From Branchiostoma belcheri (taxonomy: Eukaryota > Chordata > Leptocardii > Amphioxiformes > Branchiostomatidae), in NCBI RefSeq assembly GCF_001625305.1, contig NW_017803910.1:1928484-1992483 (forward strand): a DNA stretch of 64,000 bases, given 5' to 3'. Made by a program: the position numbers and the translations under genes. The notes under the pieces were generated by a model. The model ran no database searches and was not told the origin of the DNA. It saw only the letters and a program-made list of their open reading frames with translations. Below are positions 35,401-53,100 of this stretch, one piece after another; positions within the stretch are counted from its first letter, which is position 1, and every line of letters starts with the position of its first letter.

Positions 35401-36790
35401 TATCATTTTAAGAATGGATTTTAAACTCGTTTATATAGGTCATTTGGCATTAAATTTACATTATTTACAAACTAATACTTAACACGTATCACCCAAACTA
35501 CCCACCTTTCCCAATTGGGGCAATGAAAAAGCAAAGGCATGAGTTGGACCTAACCCCATGAGAACTACACAAGCGGGGACAGACCCCCCATTTTTTCATG
35601 AGGAAGAAAAATTTGTTAGTACATTGTAATACGAAGATGAAATGCTCTATTCTAATAATAACCCATAGAATTCCAGAGTAGGTCTTCGGAATTGTATGGA
35701 TTTTAGTGGTGTTAATTCACATGGGTAATTATACTACCATGGAGATCCCAATAGCATGGGAGCGATCTTACTATGATAGCTCCCATGCTAAGAGCACAAG
35801 AAATACAATGAATTCAATAGTGTTTGTGTACGTGTATGCAAGTGGTTGCAGAAAGAAGGACACCGGTTGATTTAGTGTAAAATTTTTGTTGTGGTAAGCT
35901 AGCTAAATCAAACCGCGCCGCGCTGCATGTGGGCATCGTGTTTGGAGTATCTAGGGTCCTCGCGAATTACTTTAATTATGAAACGCACGGGTTAAAACTA
36001 TACAACGTTTACATCTATACCTCGCACGTTTTACAACTATAACAACGTCGCGAGATGCCCCTTTTCGTTGCTAAGCCAGTAAACTGACTTCCCAACGAAA
36101 AGTGTCATTTGATGCGAACCTTTAATGTAAAAGATTCACATCCGCGCGCTCGCTGCAAGCAAATATACTAAGTATAAACCACACCAATAGAATCATCACA
36201 ATATCAACGTACAAATTAATACAAAATCAACCAAGCCATGTGAAATAACACCACTACACCTAGACTAACCATTACACACTATCATGTAAGGAATTTTGTG
36301 TAGCACTCAAAATTCCTTACACATTTTCAAGACATAGTCATACAGTCATGAAGGTAGGAAATCACCTCATGTGTTCTACCTCCATGATACAACAAATCAA
36401 TGTCTTTTGCGCGACCAGCTTATATATAGCGCCACACCGAAGTGAGCACTATACCGTTTCGACTCTCGAAAAGAAGCCCGAATTACACTATATACAACGT
36501 CAACGCACGAATTACAGGTAGACATGAAAGCGCACGAGTTAATATTATACAACGCCCGAGTCTAAGTTCGCACCACCAGCTTTAGCGCAAGTTGGCACCG
36601 TGTTTCTGGCCTCAAAATATAAAGAATCCCCGAATTACGCTGGCACATCGTCGTTGCACGAATTACAGGTAGACATGAAGCGCACTAGTTAGTGTTACAA
36701 AACGCCGGGGCCATTTCGCGCCGCCACGTGGGGAAAATGAAAGCCCACTTACCTCCACGCTTACCTTCATGATCTTGTAACTTGTACTGG
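29447..36790. repeat. Tandem array of about 2.27-kb units
   Basis: The landmark TACAGCCCCCTGCTTCTGT recurs at 30076, 32357 and 34626, spacings 2281 and 2269 bp. A shorter diverged unit (29447-30060) leads in, and the third unit fades near 36790. Each unit carries, in order: an exon-like segment, a (TTCA)n LINE-like tail, TGTGTGCGTGCGTG, several 15-20-bp hairpins (GTAAGGAATTTTG, GGGAGCGAT...AGCTCCCATG, CCCAACGAAAAG) and two copies of ACGTCGACGCACGAATTACA-type motifs. No long reading frame spans a unit. Confidence 0.9.
34506..34742 (-). other. Exon-like segment inside array unit 3
   Basis: The minus strand has an acceptor (GACAATACAG), an open stretch FHHITKLAGCSFVTGLGNSG followed by DPSFDPEDRQKQGAV, and a donor AAAG|GTAAGTGG. 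In unit 2 the same frame hits a stop. Either a duplicated exon or repeat sequence that looks like one. Confidence 0.3.
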
Positions 36791-39700
36791 CGGGAACAAC
36801 GTGGGTAGGCACAGCTTTATAGCCCGGTTTTGGACTGTCCCATTTGTTTCTACAGGTAAGTGCTTACGTCACACTAAGAAAGGAGGTTAGATTTAATTGC
36901 TCAAACGACGCAAGGGACGTTTCGTTCTCATTTCTACAACGATGTGTATTAATTGCTACATGTATATGGTTATGTTTTTTGACTATCCAATGATTATTCT
37001 TTGGGACCAAAAAAGTAATGATAAATCTCTTCCCCCGTTTAGACGCAAACAATGGTTTCATCCAGCCCCTTCGAACCTGTGTCCCACCTGCCGATATGTA
37101 AATGTCCCCAGCAGTGGCTATACGCATAATTCCTTAGTCACAAAAGGCACCAGCTGTATACAATAACCCATTGACCAACCAGAGGTTATGTCCTTGGATG
37201 AAGGAAAGAGAGATTGAATGAGCGAACGAATAGAATCTTCATTGACTCTTTATTCATTCGCCATTTGAAAGCCCAACCCAAAAGTCAGTTCAGTTTTTCA
37301 CGCGTGCGGAGCAATTGAGTTGTGCTTTTCAGACGCAGATGCACTCAGAAAAAGACACAAGAAAGCAAGATACACCTTCTTTGGTAAACAACATAAGAAA
37401 TACCAATCATTTCAAGAACAAAGACACGAGGTATGATGACCACTCTGAAGTCCAATCAAACACCAATTAACCTATCATGCTCGATCCTGGCACCGTACAG
37501 CCACCTATTAGTGATGTAACAAAGAAATAGTTCGTAAGTGTACGAAATCTATTTTCAGACACACCATGTTTTATTGAACCTCTTGTTCTCCCTTAACATA
37601 CTACTGACGAGAACAACAAGGGCTAATTACGAGTTTTGTATTTTTCTAATAACAAAGCAGTCATTTGATGCATTGTGCCTTGTCATCAGTACCATATTAT
37701 GAAATGCATGTAACCGGTGCAATTTGCATGCAACTGGGCAGGGAGCTAGCTGGTCTTGAATTCCGTACAACTCGTAGCCCTCCGTGATCTTGCCCCCATA
37801 TATCTATATCTATCTATCTATCTATCTATATATATATATCACATAGAAGTAAAATGTCCTTGCTAATATCAAAATTACACAGACAAAAGGCTTGACAAAG
37901 GATTACATATTCACACGAAGCTTTATTCACAGTAGCTTGATATTTGTGTACACTTATAATATGCACAGAAATCACAGTAAAACATCAAGTAGTAGTGCAC
38001 AATGCTAGCTATTCCATATCCCACAGTCAGTAGTACTGTATTGCCTATATATGGTAACATGTAGATGCACATGCCACTTACTGAATAAAACTTGTTGTTG
38101 GAAAGCTACACTGAATGACTTTCTATGTATTACAATGTAGGTATATATCTGTGTTACACCATTTTAAACTACATGCAACAGGAACCCTAAGCTTCTCACT
38201 GCAGTTAATATTATTATACAACTTACAACACCTTTATCCAGCTCCAGTAATGTACATGTACTTAAACTTTGGCTCTTCTCCTCAAAAGTCTTAAATGGAC
38301 AAGACCACAGTTATCACTAGCATTCAACTGTTCCAATCTACATGTTAACAGATTAATGTAGGGAGGATAGAAGAAATTAACGTTTTCTCGAGTCTTATTT
38401 TTAGGGAAAATCATGCTGTTGACCATCAAGTGCACAAGGGCTAACAACTGTTGAGGTGGGGATTTTATGTGTATCACAAAATAGTTACATTCTTGGTGGC
38501 CTAAGTAGTTTCTTCTATTACCTATATAGATTTAGCACTTGTAATATTTCACACATCAAACCATTAAACATGGACATATTTCATGACACAATATATTTAG
38601 CAGTAATACATAGTTAAACAATAACAGGTACATGTACAATATCACTAATATAAGTATCCTTTTAATGGCATATACACGTACCAGACTATACTAATCAGAA
38701 AATACTTTCTGATAATACATATATAATTTGTTGACCAACTCCTTGAAACATCCTGACCAGCTCCTGCTGCATTATACAAGCTTACCTTACCTTTTATACA
38801 GTTTGTGACTCTTCTGATACAATCTGAATATCATGGCTGACCATGTCATTCTTGTCCAGTCCTATATAGCAAGGGTACCTGCTAAGAGCCTAAAGTACAG
38901 CTAAGGTGTAAGTATTGGCACACAATCCTTCAAGTTAATAGTTCCCCAAAATTGTTCTGAAACCTATCAATACATTCATTGTGTCTTTCCAAATCGACTA
39001 TTCTGACTGCTAATGTCTCATAATCTTTCAAATGTTTCCTGAACCTTTCCAACGTTCATCATTAGGTACCCTTGCCCACCACAACTCCATAGCTGGTGTG
39101 TTACGCCGAAGGGCGGTTATACCGGCTATACAGATACAGAGTCGTAATTTTGTACAACATCTACATGCACATGTCATTTACAATATATAATCATTAGAAC
39201 AACATGGCTAACAACCATGTAACTTATGCTAGTATCAGCTCTAGAAATGGAGATAAATTTCTTCATGGGTAATCTTTAAGTGACTTTAAAGTAAGAAAGG
39301 CACATACCCTAGATATCTCTTCCTACACTAGATGTATGTTTTAATATTGTGGAAAGTGTAAGTGAAGACTATGTAACGTTGACAGATACATCTGTTACAC
39401 ATATACTTCATGACACTGCAATAAAGTTTGGGAAAGTTCTTTTACAAGGTTTATACAGAACACTGTATTCAATCCTAAAGTTTACACTGATAACAGACTT
39501 TAAGTGTCAATGTGCCTCTCTCAATTACTGTATTCTTATTTCTTATGACACATATAGTTAATAGTACTAGATACATATTGTACTTAAAAAATGTTTTCAC
39601 GGTTTTAAGTTTCTAGTTTCACAAATTTATAGTGACTATGTTTACATTATACAGTATATAGTGTTATTGCCTTTACTAGTAGAAGTGCATACAGTCTAGT

Positions 39701-41189
39701 AGTGTAGAAGAGTAGAAGTCTACACAGTCTAGTGCATGTATGTATGTGTTATATAGCAGAAGATAGGCATGTTATTTTTTCCTCCTGTCTATTCTAGTCT
39801 ACTATGATACCTTCATGCATATGATGTGAGTTTCCTTACACTTACAGCTTAAGTGTTCTCTCTTCTACGATGTTTAACTTTGTTTTCTATTGAAGCGTTG
39901 TTCCGGTCAAATGTTCGCATATCACTTCAAGTTTCCACAAGAAGATAAACTACCATTGCACAGGAAAATAAGAAATCTATATCTTAACTTTATGTTAACA
40001 TTTTGTCACATTTCACATAACTATTTTCTACCAGCACTTCTTTGAAGAACAACAAATACAACACAAATGTTTCAACATAAGTAACCCAAAGCATTGATGA
40101 CAACAAAAAATACAGTAACAGATGAAAAATATACAACTCTGGAAACAGAAATGAAACATAGACGTGCAACATTTTCAGCTCCGTGTGCAAGCCTTTGTCA
40201 GTAAAGACTAGTATGTTTTCTGGTCAAGAAACAAATGATATGCCCAAAAGATTTTTTAATTGGATTTTTTCAAGTTCAGTTGACAAAGGCTGGCATTTGA
40301 ACTTAAGACAGGTTCGGTAAAATCCATCTTATATAATGTCAAACAGATGCAATAAGTTATAATCTGTTACTTTTTTGCTAGTACAATTAAATTTTTTTCA
40401 CCAAAAGGGAAAACGAACATGAATTAAATGTCTGGTTAGTAAAACGTTTGGACTTTTTTTCATGATACGTTTTTTTGTAGTCGTCTGTTTAACATACTGT
40501 TAGGTCTTCTTGGGTCAAGCCTTCCTTTCTGATTTCATGGATCAATCCATTTCAATACTAGGGGTGTCCAAGTTCTGAAAGGTTTTACTCGCCGCCACCT
40601 AGGTCAGCATGAAAGGGAAACACACACAAAAACACACCCGTATGTAGTAGAATCTTCCACTTTTAAACCATGCATTAAAGTCATTAATGACATTATCAGT
40701 AATGCAGTTTTTAGTCACACCTTTGGAAACAAATGCATGCAAACACTGTTTTTGTTCTACTGGGAGTAGAAAACCAAGTAAGTTTTGGTATTAATTCTGA
40801 TTAAAAAGAAGGAAAAGTTAACTTCTAAATTTGAAGGGACATGCATATAATAGAAATAGGTTATGAAGTAATACAAAAATAGGAAATTGTACACCAGCAA
40901 ATACACTTGCATGTACAACAGCGATTGTTCTTGAAAATGCTTTAAAAAATCACCCTAAACAAAATGAGTTACCTTCTACCCCGTACATCTAACTGCTCAG
41001 CATTGTATTAACATTGTGGAAAATGAACAAAGTATATAAATTAATAGGAAAAAAAACTCGGTATATTCTTGTATGTGGTTCAAGAAATGAGAGATCACCA
41101 ATTGTAAGCTGTGCTGTCTTGCTTATAACTGACATTCTAATGTCTGTCATGTTCAGCGACCAGTGCTCACAGTACTTCAAAGCAGCAAA

Positions 41190-41363
41190 AGCATGTTGGC
41201 AGAACGTACTGTGCCTTTTGCAAAAAAAACTGGATTTTTCACAGTTTTCATATGATCAGCAAAACAGGATTCAGGGTCTCTAACAAGAGCAGGTGTAAAA
41301 AAAAACAAGCATGGTGATGTTGTGGTCGACCTCTTCAGATGGAGTGCGTTCTGCCGACATGCT
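41190..41363. mobile_element. GTCGGCAGAAC-family MITE near the lifeguard stop codon
   Basis: Left AGCATGTTGGCAGAACGTAC, right GTTCTGCCGACATGCT. The same family as 18416-18666. Confidence 0.5.
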
Positions 41364-41520
41364 AACAAAAGTTTTACTGTGGATCCAAGCAAACTCAACT
41401 CAACAAGAGCGGCTGTCCAAAAAAACGGGCATGGTGACGTTGTGGTCTAGCTTTTACCATGGATCCAACAAAACTCAACAAGAGTGGTGTTAAAAAAAGC
41501 AGGCGTGGCGACGTCTGGGC
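41282..41520 (+). repeat. Three imperfect tandem copies of a ~45-bp motif
   Basis: CAAGAGC.G.TGT.AAAAAAA then GGGCATGGTGACGTTGTGGT recurs at 41282, 41404 and 41478. The last copy reaches the lifeguard stop codon. Confidence 0.6.
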
Positions 41521-41521
41521 T

Positions 41522-46258
<4,737 letters not shown>

Positions 46259-46548
46259 CCTGAAGGCTGCTCACAATTCTTCTCTCTAAAAACAGGACAG
46301 CTTTTTAGACGTTTCACAACACAGCTGACACACATACATAAAATGATAAATTGTAACATGCTTACAGAAATTTGTAGAATGTGTAATGATTAATTTGTAA
46401 TGTAACTGTTGATTTTGACCCCAAATAAATGAGTACAGCTTCAGTATGTGCAGTGTTATCCCTACTCAGTACTATTCTTACACCTTCATGACCAAAACCA
46501 AGAATTTTCAAATCACAATGAAACTTGAAATTATTGGACTGGTATAAA

Positions 46549-46584
46549 CAAGGACATTATACACATCTGTGTATAATGTCCTTG
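46549..46584. repeat. Perfect 16-bp-arm hairpin in 5' intron
   Basis: CAAGGACATTATACAC, a 4-nt loop, then the exact reverse complement. Confidence 0.8.
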
Positions 46585-47384
46585 GTATAAAGGAGAATCT
46601 TCACAGATTGTTACAATGTATGTAGTACTGCTACTAAGCAGTTCCTCTTTCAGTTTCTAACTACAAGTATCATTATGACTCCACATCACATGACTATACT
46701 GGTAACATGACGTGGGGGAACCCCTGACAGAGAATAGGAAACTGTCTATGCTCTGATCATAAATAATGCATGATGGCTTGTTGATGTGTGCAATGGCAAC
46801 CTGAGCAAATATCTTAATTCTTATGGCTTATGCCACTACAAAATAGAAAAGAGACACTCATGCCATGACTAAAAATGTTTTCTAGTATCAATCTAGTTTC
46901 ATATTGCAAGTTATCATTTTTTTTCTTCCCTTGAAGTATGAAGTACAATACATTATCAGTAAATTAAAAAAAAGAGTACGGTACGTCTCTACATAAGATA
47001 TACCATTGTATTTGTAAGGTAACACATTATTAAGCTTCATGCAAAATTGTATGCACACATTTTAGCCTGAGACAAGTGGGTATTGATGTGTGCATAATTA
47101 TCCAGTCGACATGGCTGCCTGCCAGTGAAAACTGGTATGTTCCACCACAAGCCAATTTTACATGCACTGGCTAGCAACACGACGTATACAGGGTAACAAG
47201 TGGCTAAAATCCTGGAAGCAAGTCAGAGAAAGAAGATTACCTGTTTCCCCTTTTGACACTTTTCCTGTACACTTTTTTTTACATTATCTTTTTGCTGGAA
47301 TTTCAGATTACTGCCAGCCAATAGAAACCCTGTCAAAAGGACCTGGGTAGGCCAACAACACTCCCAAAACTGTAAAAATACCAG

Positions 47385-47500
47385 CAAGTCAAAAAGTGGG
47401 TGACAGTTGGGTGATTTGCATACTAATGATTTGCATATCATATTATTATGTCTACAAATAATTTGTATGTACATAACGTAAACAAAAAAACAAACAGTGA
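47385..47500 (-). repeat. Second copy of the GAGCGATCGC-MITE interior
   Basis: Inverted, diverged match to 4559-4660: TCAAAAAGTGGGTGACAGTT, TTTGCATA and CAAATAATTTGTATG. AGTGATTGCTCTTAC replaces the terminal repeat. Confidence 0.45.
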
Positions 47501-48389
47501 TTGCTCTTACAAGTTACAGTCTGGCTATTACTTATTAGGATAAAATATAAAAATTGTACAAAAATCATGATTCATGACCATTAGAAAGCGTAAAACAAAT
47601 CTAAAGCAATACCTAGTCGTTTATGATCACTCGATCTCTCCAGAACCTGATGCAATTTCCAGAAAAATCTGGAATTACGCTTACGTGCGAGTCTGCAATT
47701 CTGACCAAAATCCAATATCAAGAGTTATGCAGAAAAATTTTTAACAAACGTATTTTCAAGAAGAGCAACAATCCCCTTTTGTTCAATGCACACATCATTT
47801 CTGAAATCTTCATATATTGTAATATATACAAATGCAGCTTGATCACACATACATTATAAAATACTGGTTAACATGTAATGTGTGTAAACAATTGTCAGAC
47901 TGTCATATACTAAGACATATTATGTACTATAATGTAGGTCTACCTAAAATACTATATCAAGCTATGTAGTGGGACAAATTAAAGCATCTTCTAGCCTTAA
48001 AGCCTAAATTATCTTACCTCAATTGTCTTGTTTTGACGTCAGGCAACACATGAAAATGAGTAATCGAATTTCGCAATAATCATAAATTCACACCGTCAGG
48101 ATTTGTTTTCTAGCAACGACATTGGTATATGACAAGGATCAAAAGATTTTACTGTTAATTCACGAGGTTAATGGTGAAATATTGGTGACAATATGGTAGA
48201 TCTTTAGTAGGGGAAAATCGTAATTTTTCTGCAACGCCTAGAATATCTGTTCAACAAGGAAATGGCTACAGATAGCGGATCGCGTTCATCACAAAAACAC
48301 GCCCTAAAACGATCAACAAAGGAAAATACAGGTGCTAGGAATGTAACTAAAGCCTTTAGCTAATTCTACAGCTACCTGCCAAGTCTCAC

Positions 48390-48470
48390 CTGGTCAAATT
48401 AAGCCGTCCTAGTCGAAAATTTGATGGAGAAATCACGTAAAACGTCGATCACGACAAGACCCTTGATTCC
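48390..48470 (-). other. Probable noncoding first exon of the lifeguard gene
   Basis: The minus strand shows a donor CCAG|GTGAGA at 48390/48389, just downstream of promoter-type motifs. The 5' limit is a guess. Confidence 0.4.
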
Positions 48471-48474
48471 CAAA

Positions 48475-48515
48475 TGACGTCACGCGAACATCATCACATT
48501 TGAACTCTCGCGAGA
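48475..48515. promoter_or_regulatory. CRE plus TCTCGCGAGA promoter motifs
   Basis: TGACGTCA at 48475-48482 and the palindrome TCTCGCGAGA at 48506-48515. TCTCGCGAGA is known from TATA-less, often bidirectional vertebrate promoters. Position fits the lifeguard transcription start. Confidence 0.55.
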
Positions 48516-48603
48516 TCTGGCGAGAAACACCGTCAACATTTCACGTTGCAGTTAGAAATAGTCGCAAGAGGTCGCCTTTGAGAGGTGCAATGTTAATACT
48601 GCC

Positions 48604-48984
48604 TCATGTTGATTTGATTATATGGATGACATCCTCTGGGAACCCTAAAACTGATGCGCGCGTGCGAATAAAAAAAAGTTTGGCTAAAAAAAAAGTTGTT
48701 TTCATTATGAAATCTACGTGGTTTTCAAGGTTGAACAGATGGCACAGAGTATGGTTTGGCGAATAATCTAGTCTTCAAGTTCATTTCTTTATATTTTCGT
48801 CTTTTTTGGTTTGATTTTGGCATTCTAAGACAGTGGTATCCTTTTTTGCAACTTACGGTATGTCTTTGCTCATTTTGCAACTGTTTTGTACGATTTACAG
48901 TATGGTTGAAAACTTTTTTTTTTTTTGGAAACGGCCGAAAATTCATGCGCGCGCGGATGTCATCCATATAATCAAATCAACATG
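48604..48984. mobile_element. MITE with CATGTTGATTTGATTATATG ends
   Basis: 30-bp exact inverted termini ending in GGATGACATCC, followed inside by GCGCGCGTGCG / ATGCGCGCGCGG. Shares subterminal parts with 57342-57733 and with the fragment at 5385. Confidence 0.75.
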
Positions 48985-50180
48985 GCCTTACCGAGCCAAA
49001 AAAAAGACATAAAGAAAATATTACTTTTTGTAGTTTTAAAGCTTAAGCTTGAGCTCTATACTTGACTGATATACAATATCATGATATTCCATTTTACAAA
49101 TGTTGAAGTGTCTAGCAGAACTAGCACGAAACAGAGGCACTTGTTTGACTGATGTAAGAAATTACAAGACATATTTGCTCCCTTAAAATTTGAAATAAAG
49201 TAATAATAACATTATTCTAATTTTCTTCCAGTTCTAATTCTCACTGTGAAGCAAGGTCCTTCGACAGTTACAGAGTAGTACTAGTAAAATTTTGATAAAA
49301 GGAATTAATTTATATCCAACCCGTATGCTGTCTTTGATAAATTCAGAACAAGTCCGGAACAGTTCACATCCTTGTATTAATGTCCTTGCTTATATACATC
49401 AGCCGCGGAACCAAACTTGGCGTACAACCTTCCGTTGTCAAGGTAACCATTACATCACTTCCGGTGCGCTAACAGTCACGTGTGCACATCCGGTGAGGGG
49501 CGTCTGCCGGACGTCGATAATGTGGTCCGATTTGAGGCTCACCGTGGGCCTAATAAAATCAATTATAAGTTCTAGTTCTAGTTCTATACAATACTAAGCA
49601 ATACCCCTCGCGGGGTCTAGTGCTTAGGGAAGTGGTCGTTCCCCAGCGTGACCGGTGGTGGTGGTGAGGAAAAAATAACAACAAAGTTCAATTTATCTAC
49701 AAGGGTTTTATGCTGATTCACTTAACTGTTATAGAAAATAAGATCCATACTAACCTAATCTTAATCTATGAAAAACTCCATATAATGAAACAAAATATGG
49801 TAAATTGAATATTATGTTTTAGGTAAATATATCAACATTGTGTTAAGTTGAAATTCATCGATGTAACATTAGGTAAAAACACAGTACAGCATGCATTAGT
49901 TGTTAAATACACAAAAGGGACATTTAATCTAGATCTTTCCCACCCTGCAAAATCTTATACATCGAAGAAACAACTTTAAAGTTGTCGCCAATATCACAAC
50001 TTCACCATAATTCAGTGATTGATTAAATCTCATTCTTTCTAATCATTTTGAAATTTTGTGAACAACTTGCAATTGACGTGAAACAAAGAACTAGAACGGG
50101 CACATTTCCCTACAGAGACCACCTTACAACGCCAGTTTCTACTGGGTGTTAATTGGACATTATCCAGACCACGACTTAAA
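48985..50180. other. Intergenic DNA upstream of the metalloproteinase
   Basis: A (TTCTAG)n run at 49565-49590 next to a CCCCTCGCGGGG hairpin and GGGAAGTGGTCGTTCCCC at 49603-49645 looks like a minus-strand non-LTR/SINE 3' end. No other gene seen. Confidence 0.35.
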
Positions 50181-53100
50181 ATGTTCGCAGTAGTGATGAA
50201 CGTCTGGAAGGGGCTTACAGCCTGCTTTATGGTGGTGTGCAGTTTTATAATTCTCTCGGACGGCGTTCCTGTAAACAGTGAGAAGACTGGTAACAATCTA
50301 CAAGCCACGGTGAGTAGTAATGATTTCTATTTAGACCAACGGCAGAAGATGGCGGCCGTAGATTTGGACCTTTGGAGCGTTTTGCCTTGGCTAGTCAAAT
50401 CCTAACTTTCACTCATATAACAAACTTTTTGATTACCGAACAAATGAAAGTTTGTACGCGTCTGTGAGATTAAACGACATAATGAGGGATTGAACTTACA
50501 ATACACAAAAGCGGATATATATAATCTTCTGTCAGTTTTTAGCCTTTTTCAATGTCAAGTGTTAAACATGTAGTTCAAACATGTTGAAAGAGGTCAAAAC
50601 ATCTAATAAGTATATTTTCATTTGTGTTGGAGCTCAAGTTTGCAAAGCGAAAAAGGCCGAATTAGTAGTGGAATAATTAGTTAATTAGAGCATGCAGTTC
50701 ACAAATCTGCCTCCAGAGGCGCTGCTGTACTGTGCAGAGGATGACCACAAACAATTAAATAGACGAAATTTATGGTATAAATTTTCGACTTTCAAATGTT
50801 GGTGGTTGATTGAATTGTACTGTCTCGATTGTTTTATTTCGTTATGAATAAAAATTATAGTTCTTAGGCGGTTTCCGTCCGCCATAGACGACTTTATGTC
50901 CTAATATGGCCACATAAAAGGCCTTGCACCAGCGGAAGTAAAAATCATAACAAAAACCGTGCTACAGAACGTCTGGAGCCGTTTTCTGTAGAAGTCCTGA
51001 GGAAAGACAAAAGTCGTAAAAGAATAGAACTCAGACTTCTACTACGAGGGTTACTTCCCGTCTGTGATATTAACCTGTTCATGGTAAAGAAAAATATTTA
51101 ACATATAATAGCAAAGAAATACTTTTAAGTATTTCTTTGCTATTAAATATTGTCCTACATGGGCATGTATTGTACCATATTGACTACCCTTGAAGGTCAA
51201 AGATAAACTCCAAGGTCAGAAAGATGAAGTTCAAGGTTAAACAGATAAGTTTGCATTGTTTTGTGGCAGTGAAGTTTTTTTATAGGATTTTCTGATTTTG
51301 AAGATGAGTTATGTCATGGGTTTTAAAACTATTAGAACCTTGCGACAAATCTGTTATCTTTATTATTTTCTACTTTGTTTCTTACAGACATGGCTTGTAA
51401 AATACGGCTATGTTTCACAAGAGAACCTCGACATCTCAGAGAGAGGGCCAGGGCGTTTGAAAAACGGAACAGAAGTCTTACTCCCGCCACCTGACTTTAA
51501 CCTGACCGCCGCCATTGTGAAGATGCAGAAGAATTATGGGATACCTGTCACCGGAAAAATGGACAACGCCACCAGACACATAATGCGCATGCCTAGGTTT
51601 GTTCGTCTTTTCTTAAATTCTATAACGGAATGCGTTTTGACAACATTATTATATGTACGTGTGAGGAAACACTCAAAAGCTTACCAAGACATTGTCATCG
51701 TAAACTGTGTCATTATATCGTAATTTTTAGGAGATTCACCCTTGGCAACAGAAAAATACATTTTTGTGGCTTATTGCAATTTTTCGGCCCACTATCATAC
51801 CACCGGCAAATCTACTTGGAGAGTACCATAATCACTATATATTGACTTTCCATTGGTATAAATGTGTTTAAAATCTATAGTAGAAACTTGCTTTTCCTGT
51901 GTATATTAGATTAATATCTCTATGCCTACTCCCATCTCAGGTGTTCTGTGAAGGACCCGGCAGACTGGCTCTCTGTGGATGTGGCGCCGTATGTTCTCTC
52001 AGGAACCAAGTGGCACAAATTCCACATCACGTATAAGTGCGTATACTTTCTTCTCATTGTGCATCAGCTGCCAAAATCCAATATGGCTTTGTTTATTCTT
52101 AATGAAACACATTCAAACATTATGGTGACCAGCCTTTCCAACTCCGTCCTGCCACTTGCTACATACTGTAATCTAACACCACATGGTTTCTGCTACAGCA
52201 CCAGTTACCATGGTGACACTGCCGCGGCCGTCTGGTCCAGGCCATTGACCTTATTTCTTTCAACGGAAGAAGACGAAACATAGCGAAAAACAATATGTTT
52301 CCTACGGCAAAGGTAAATGTGCATGTAATGACAGATAATTTTCTTTTACGAAGGATAACCGAGTACACGCCTCGGCTGAGCCGATCAGAGGTCCGCAGGA
52401 TCATGCACGACGCGTTCCAGATCTGGAGCGACTACACGCCGCTGGACTTCACGGAAGTGACGTCAGGAAATGCGGATATGCTGATCGCCTTCCCGCGGTG
52501 GGACCACCAGGACGGCACTCCTTTTGACGGGCGATGGGATCCCAAGTATGTTCATCTCATAATTATTTATTCACTTATTGGTGATGATGATGATTATTGG
52601 TTTATTCATTTATTTGTCTTTTTCAATCCGTACAGCCAGGGCTGCCCGACTAGCCTGTGATCATTGCAATGGGCTAGCCCTCCTGACAAAGACAAGACAT
52701 TAAAATGGAATTTTACATGGATAACATAAGAATCTATAACACTCAGACGGTTCGTTGTTTTATCGATGGAAGTTAAATACATGCAACGTGACCATAAAAC
52801 AACAAGTACACTGTGTTAACGGTTTGTTTCTTTTTTGCCTCCTTCTTCACTATATGCTGATCTAGATGTGTATCAGAAATATTGACAAAAATAATTGTAT
52901 GATTTTTTTTTCAGTCGAGGAACGGGTCTTGGTCTCGCGCATGCGTTCATGCCACCCAGTTCCGAGCGCATCGCAAAGAAGTATGGGATAGATGGCGACA
53001 CCCACTTTGACGGAGACGAGCTATGGACGACGGGAACGCATCGTGGTATTGTAGTCTTTGTTACTCCTCCTTCTAGCTGCGAGTCATAAGATCATGGTTT

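Larger units (their letters stand above)
36791..41521. other. AT-rich region, probably including the 3' UTR of the lifeguard gene
   Basis: 37.9-41.5 kb has few repeats. On the minus strand an AATAAA lies at 37920-37925, which would allow a 3.6-kb 3' UTR. A microsatellite (ATCT/AT) runs 37799-37840. A short dispersed piece (TTACGCCGAAGGGCGGTTAT) at 39100-39125 recurs inverted at 42728-42755. The 36.8-37.8 kb part shows nothing identifiable. Confidence 0.4.
46259..48389. other. 5' UTR end and long first intron of the lifeguard gene
   Basis: An acceptor (TTTTTAG) lies about 30 bp upstream of the ATG at 46258 on the minus strand. The intron extends to the donor at 48389 and is mostly AT-rich with hairpins and repeat fragments. 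Confidence 0.5.

Noticed and set aside
29447-36790. CRISPR-like or coding multigene array
   Set aside because: Units are 2.27 kb, not short direct repeats, and no unit-long frame is present; eukaryotic context.
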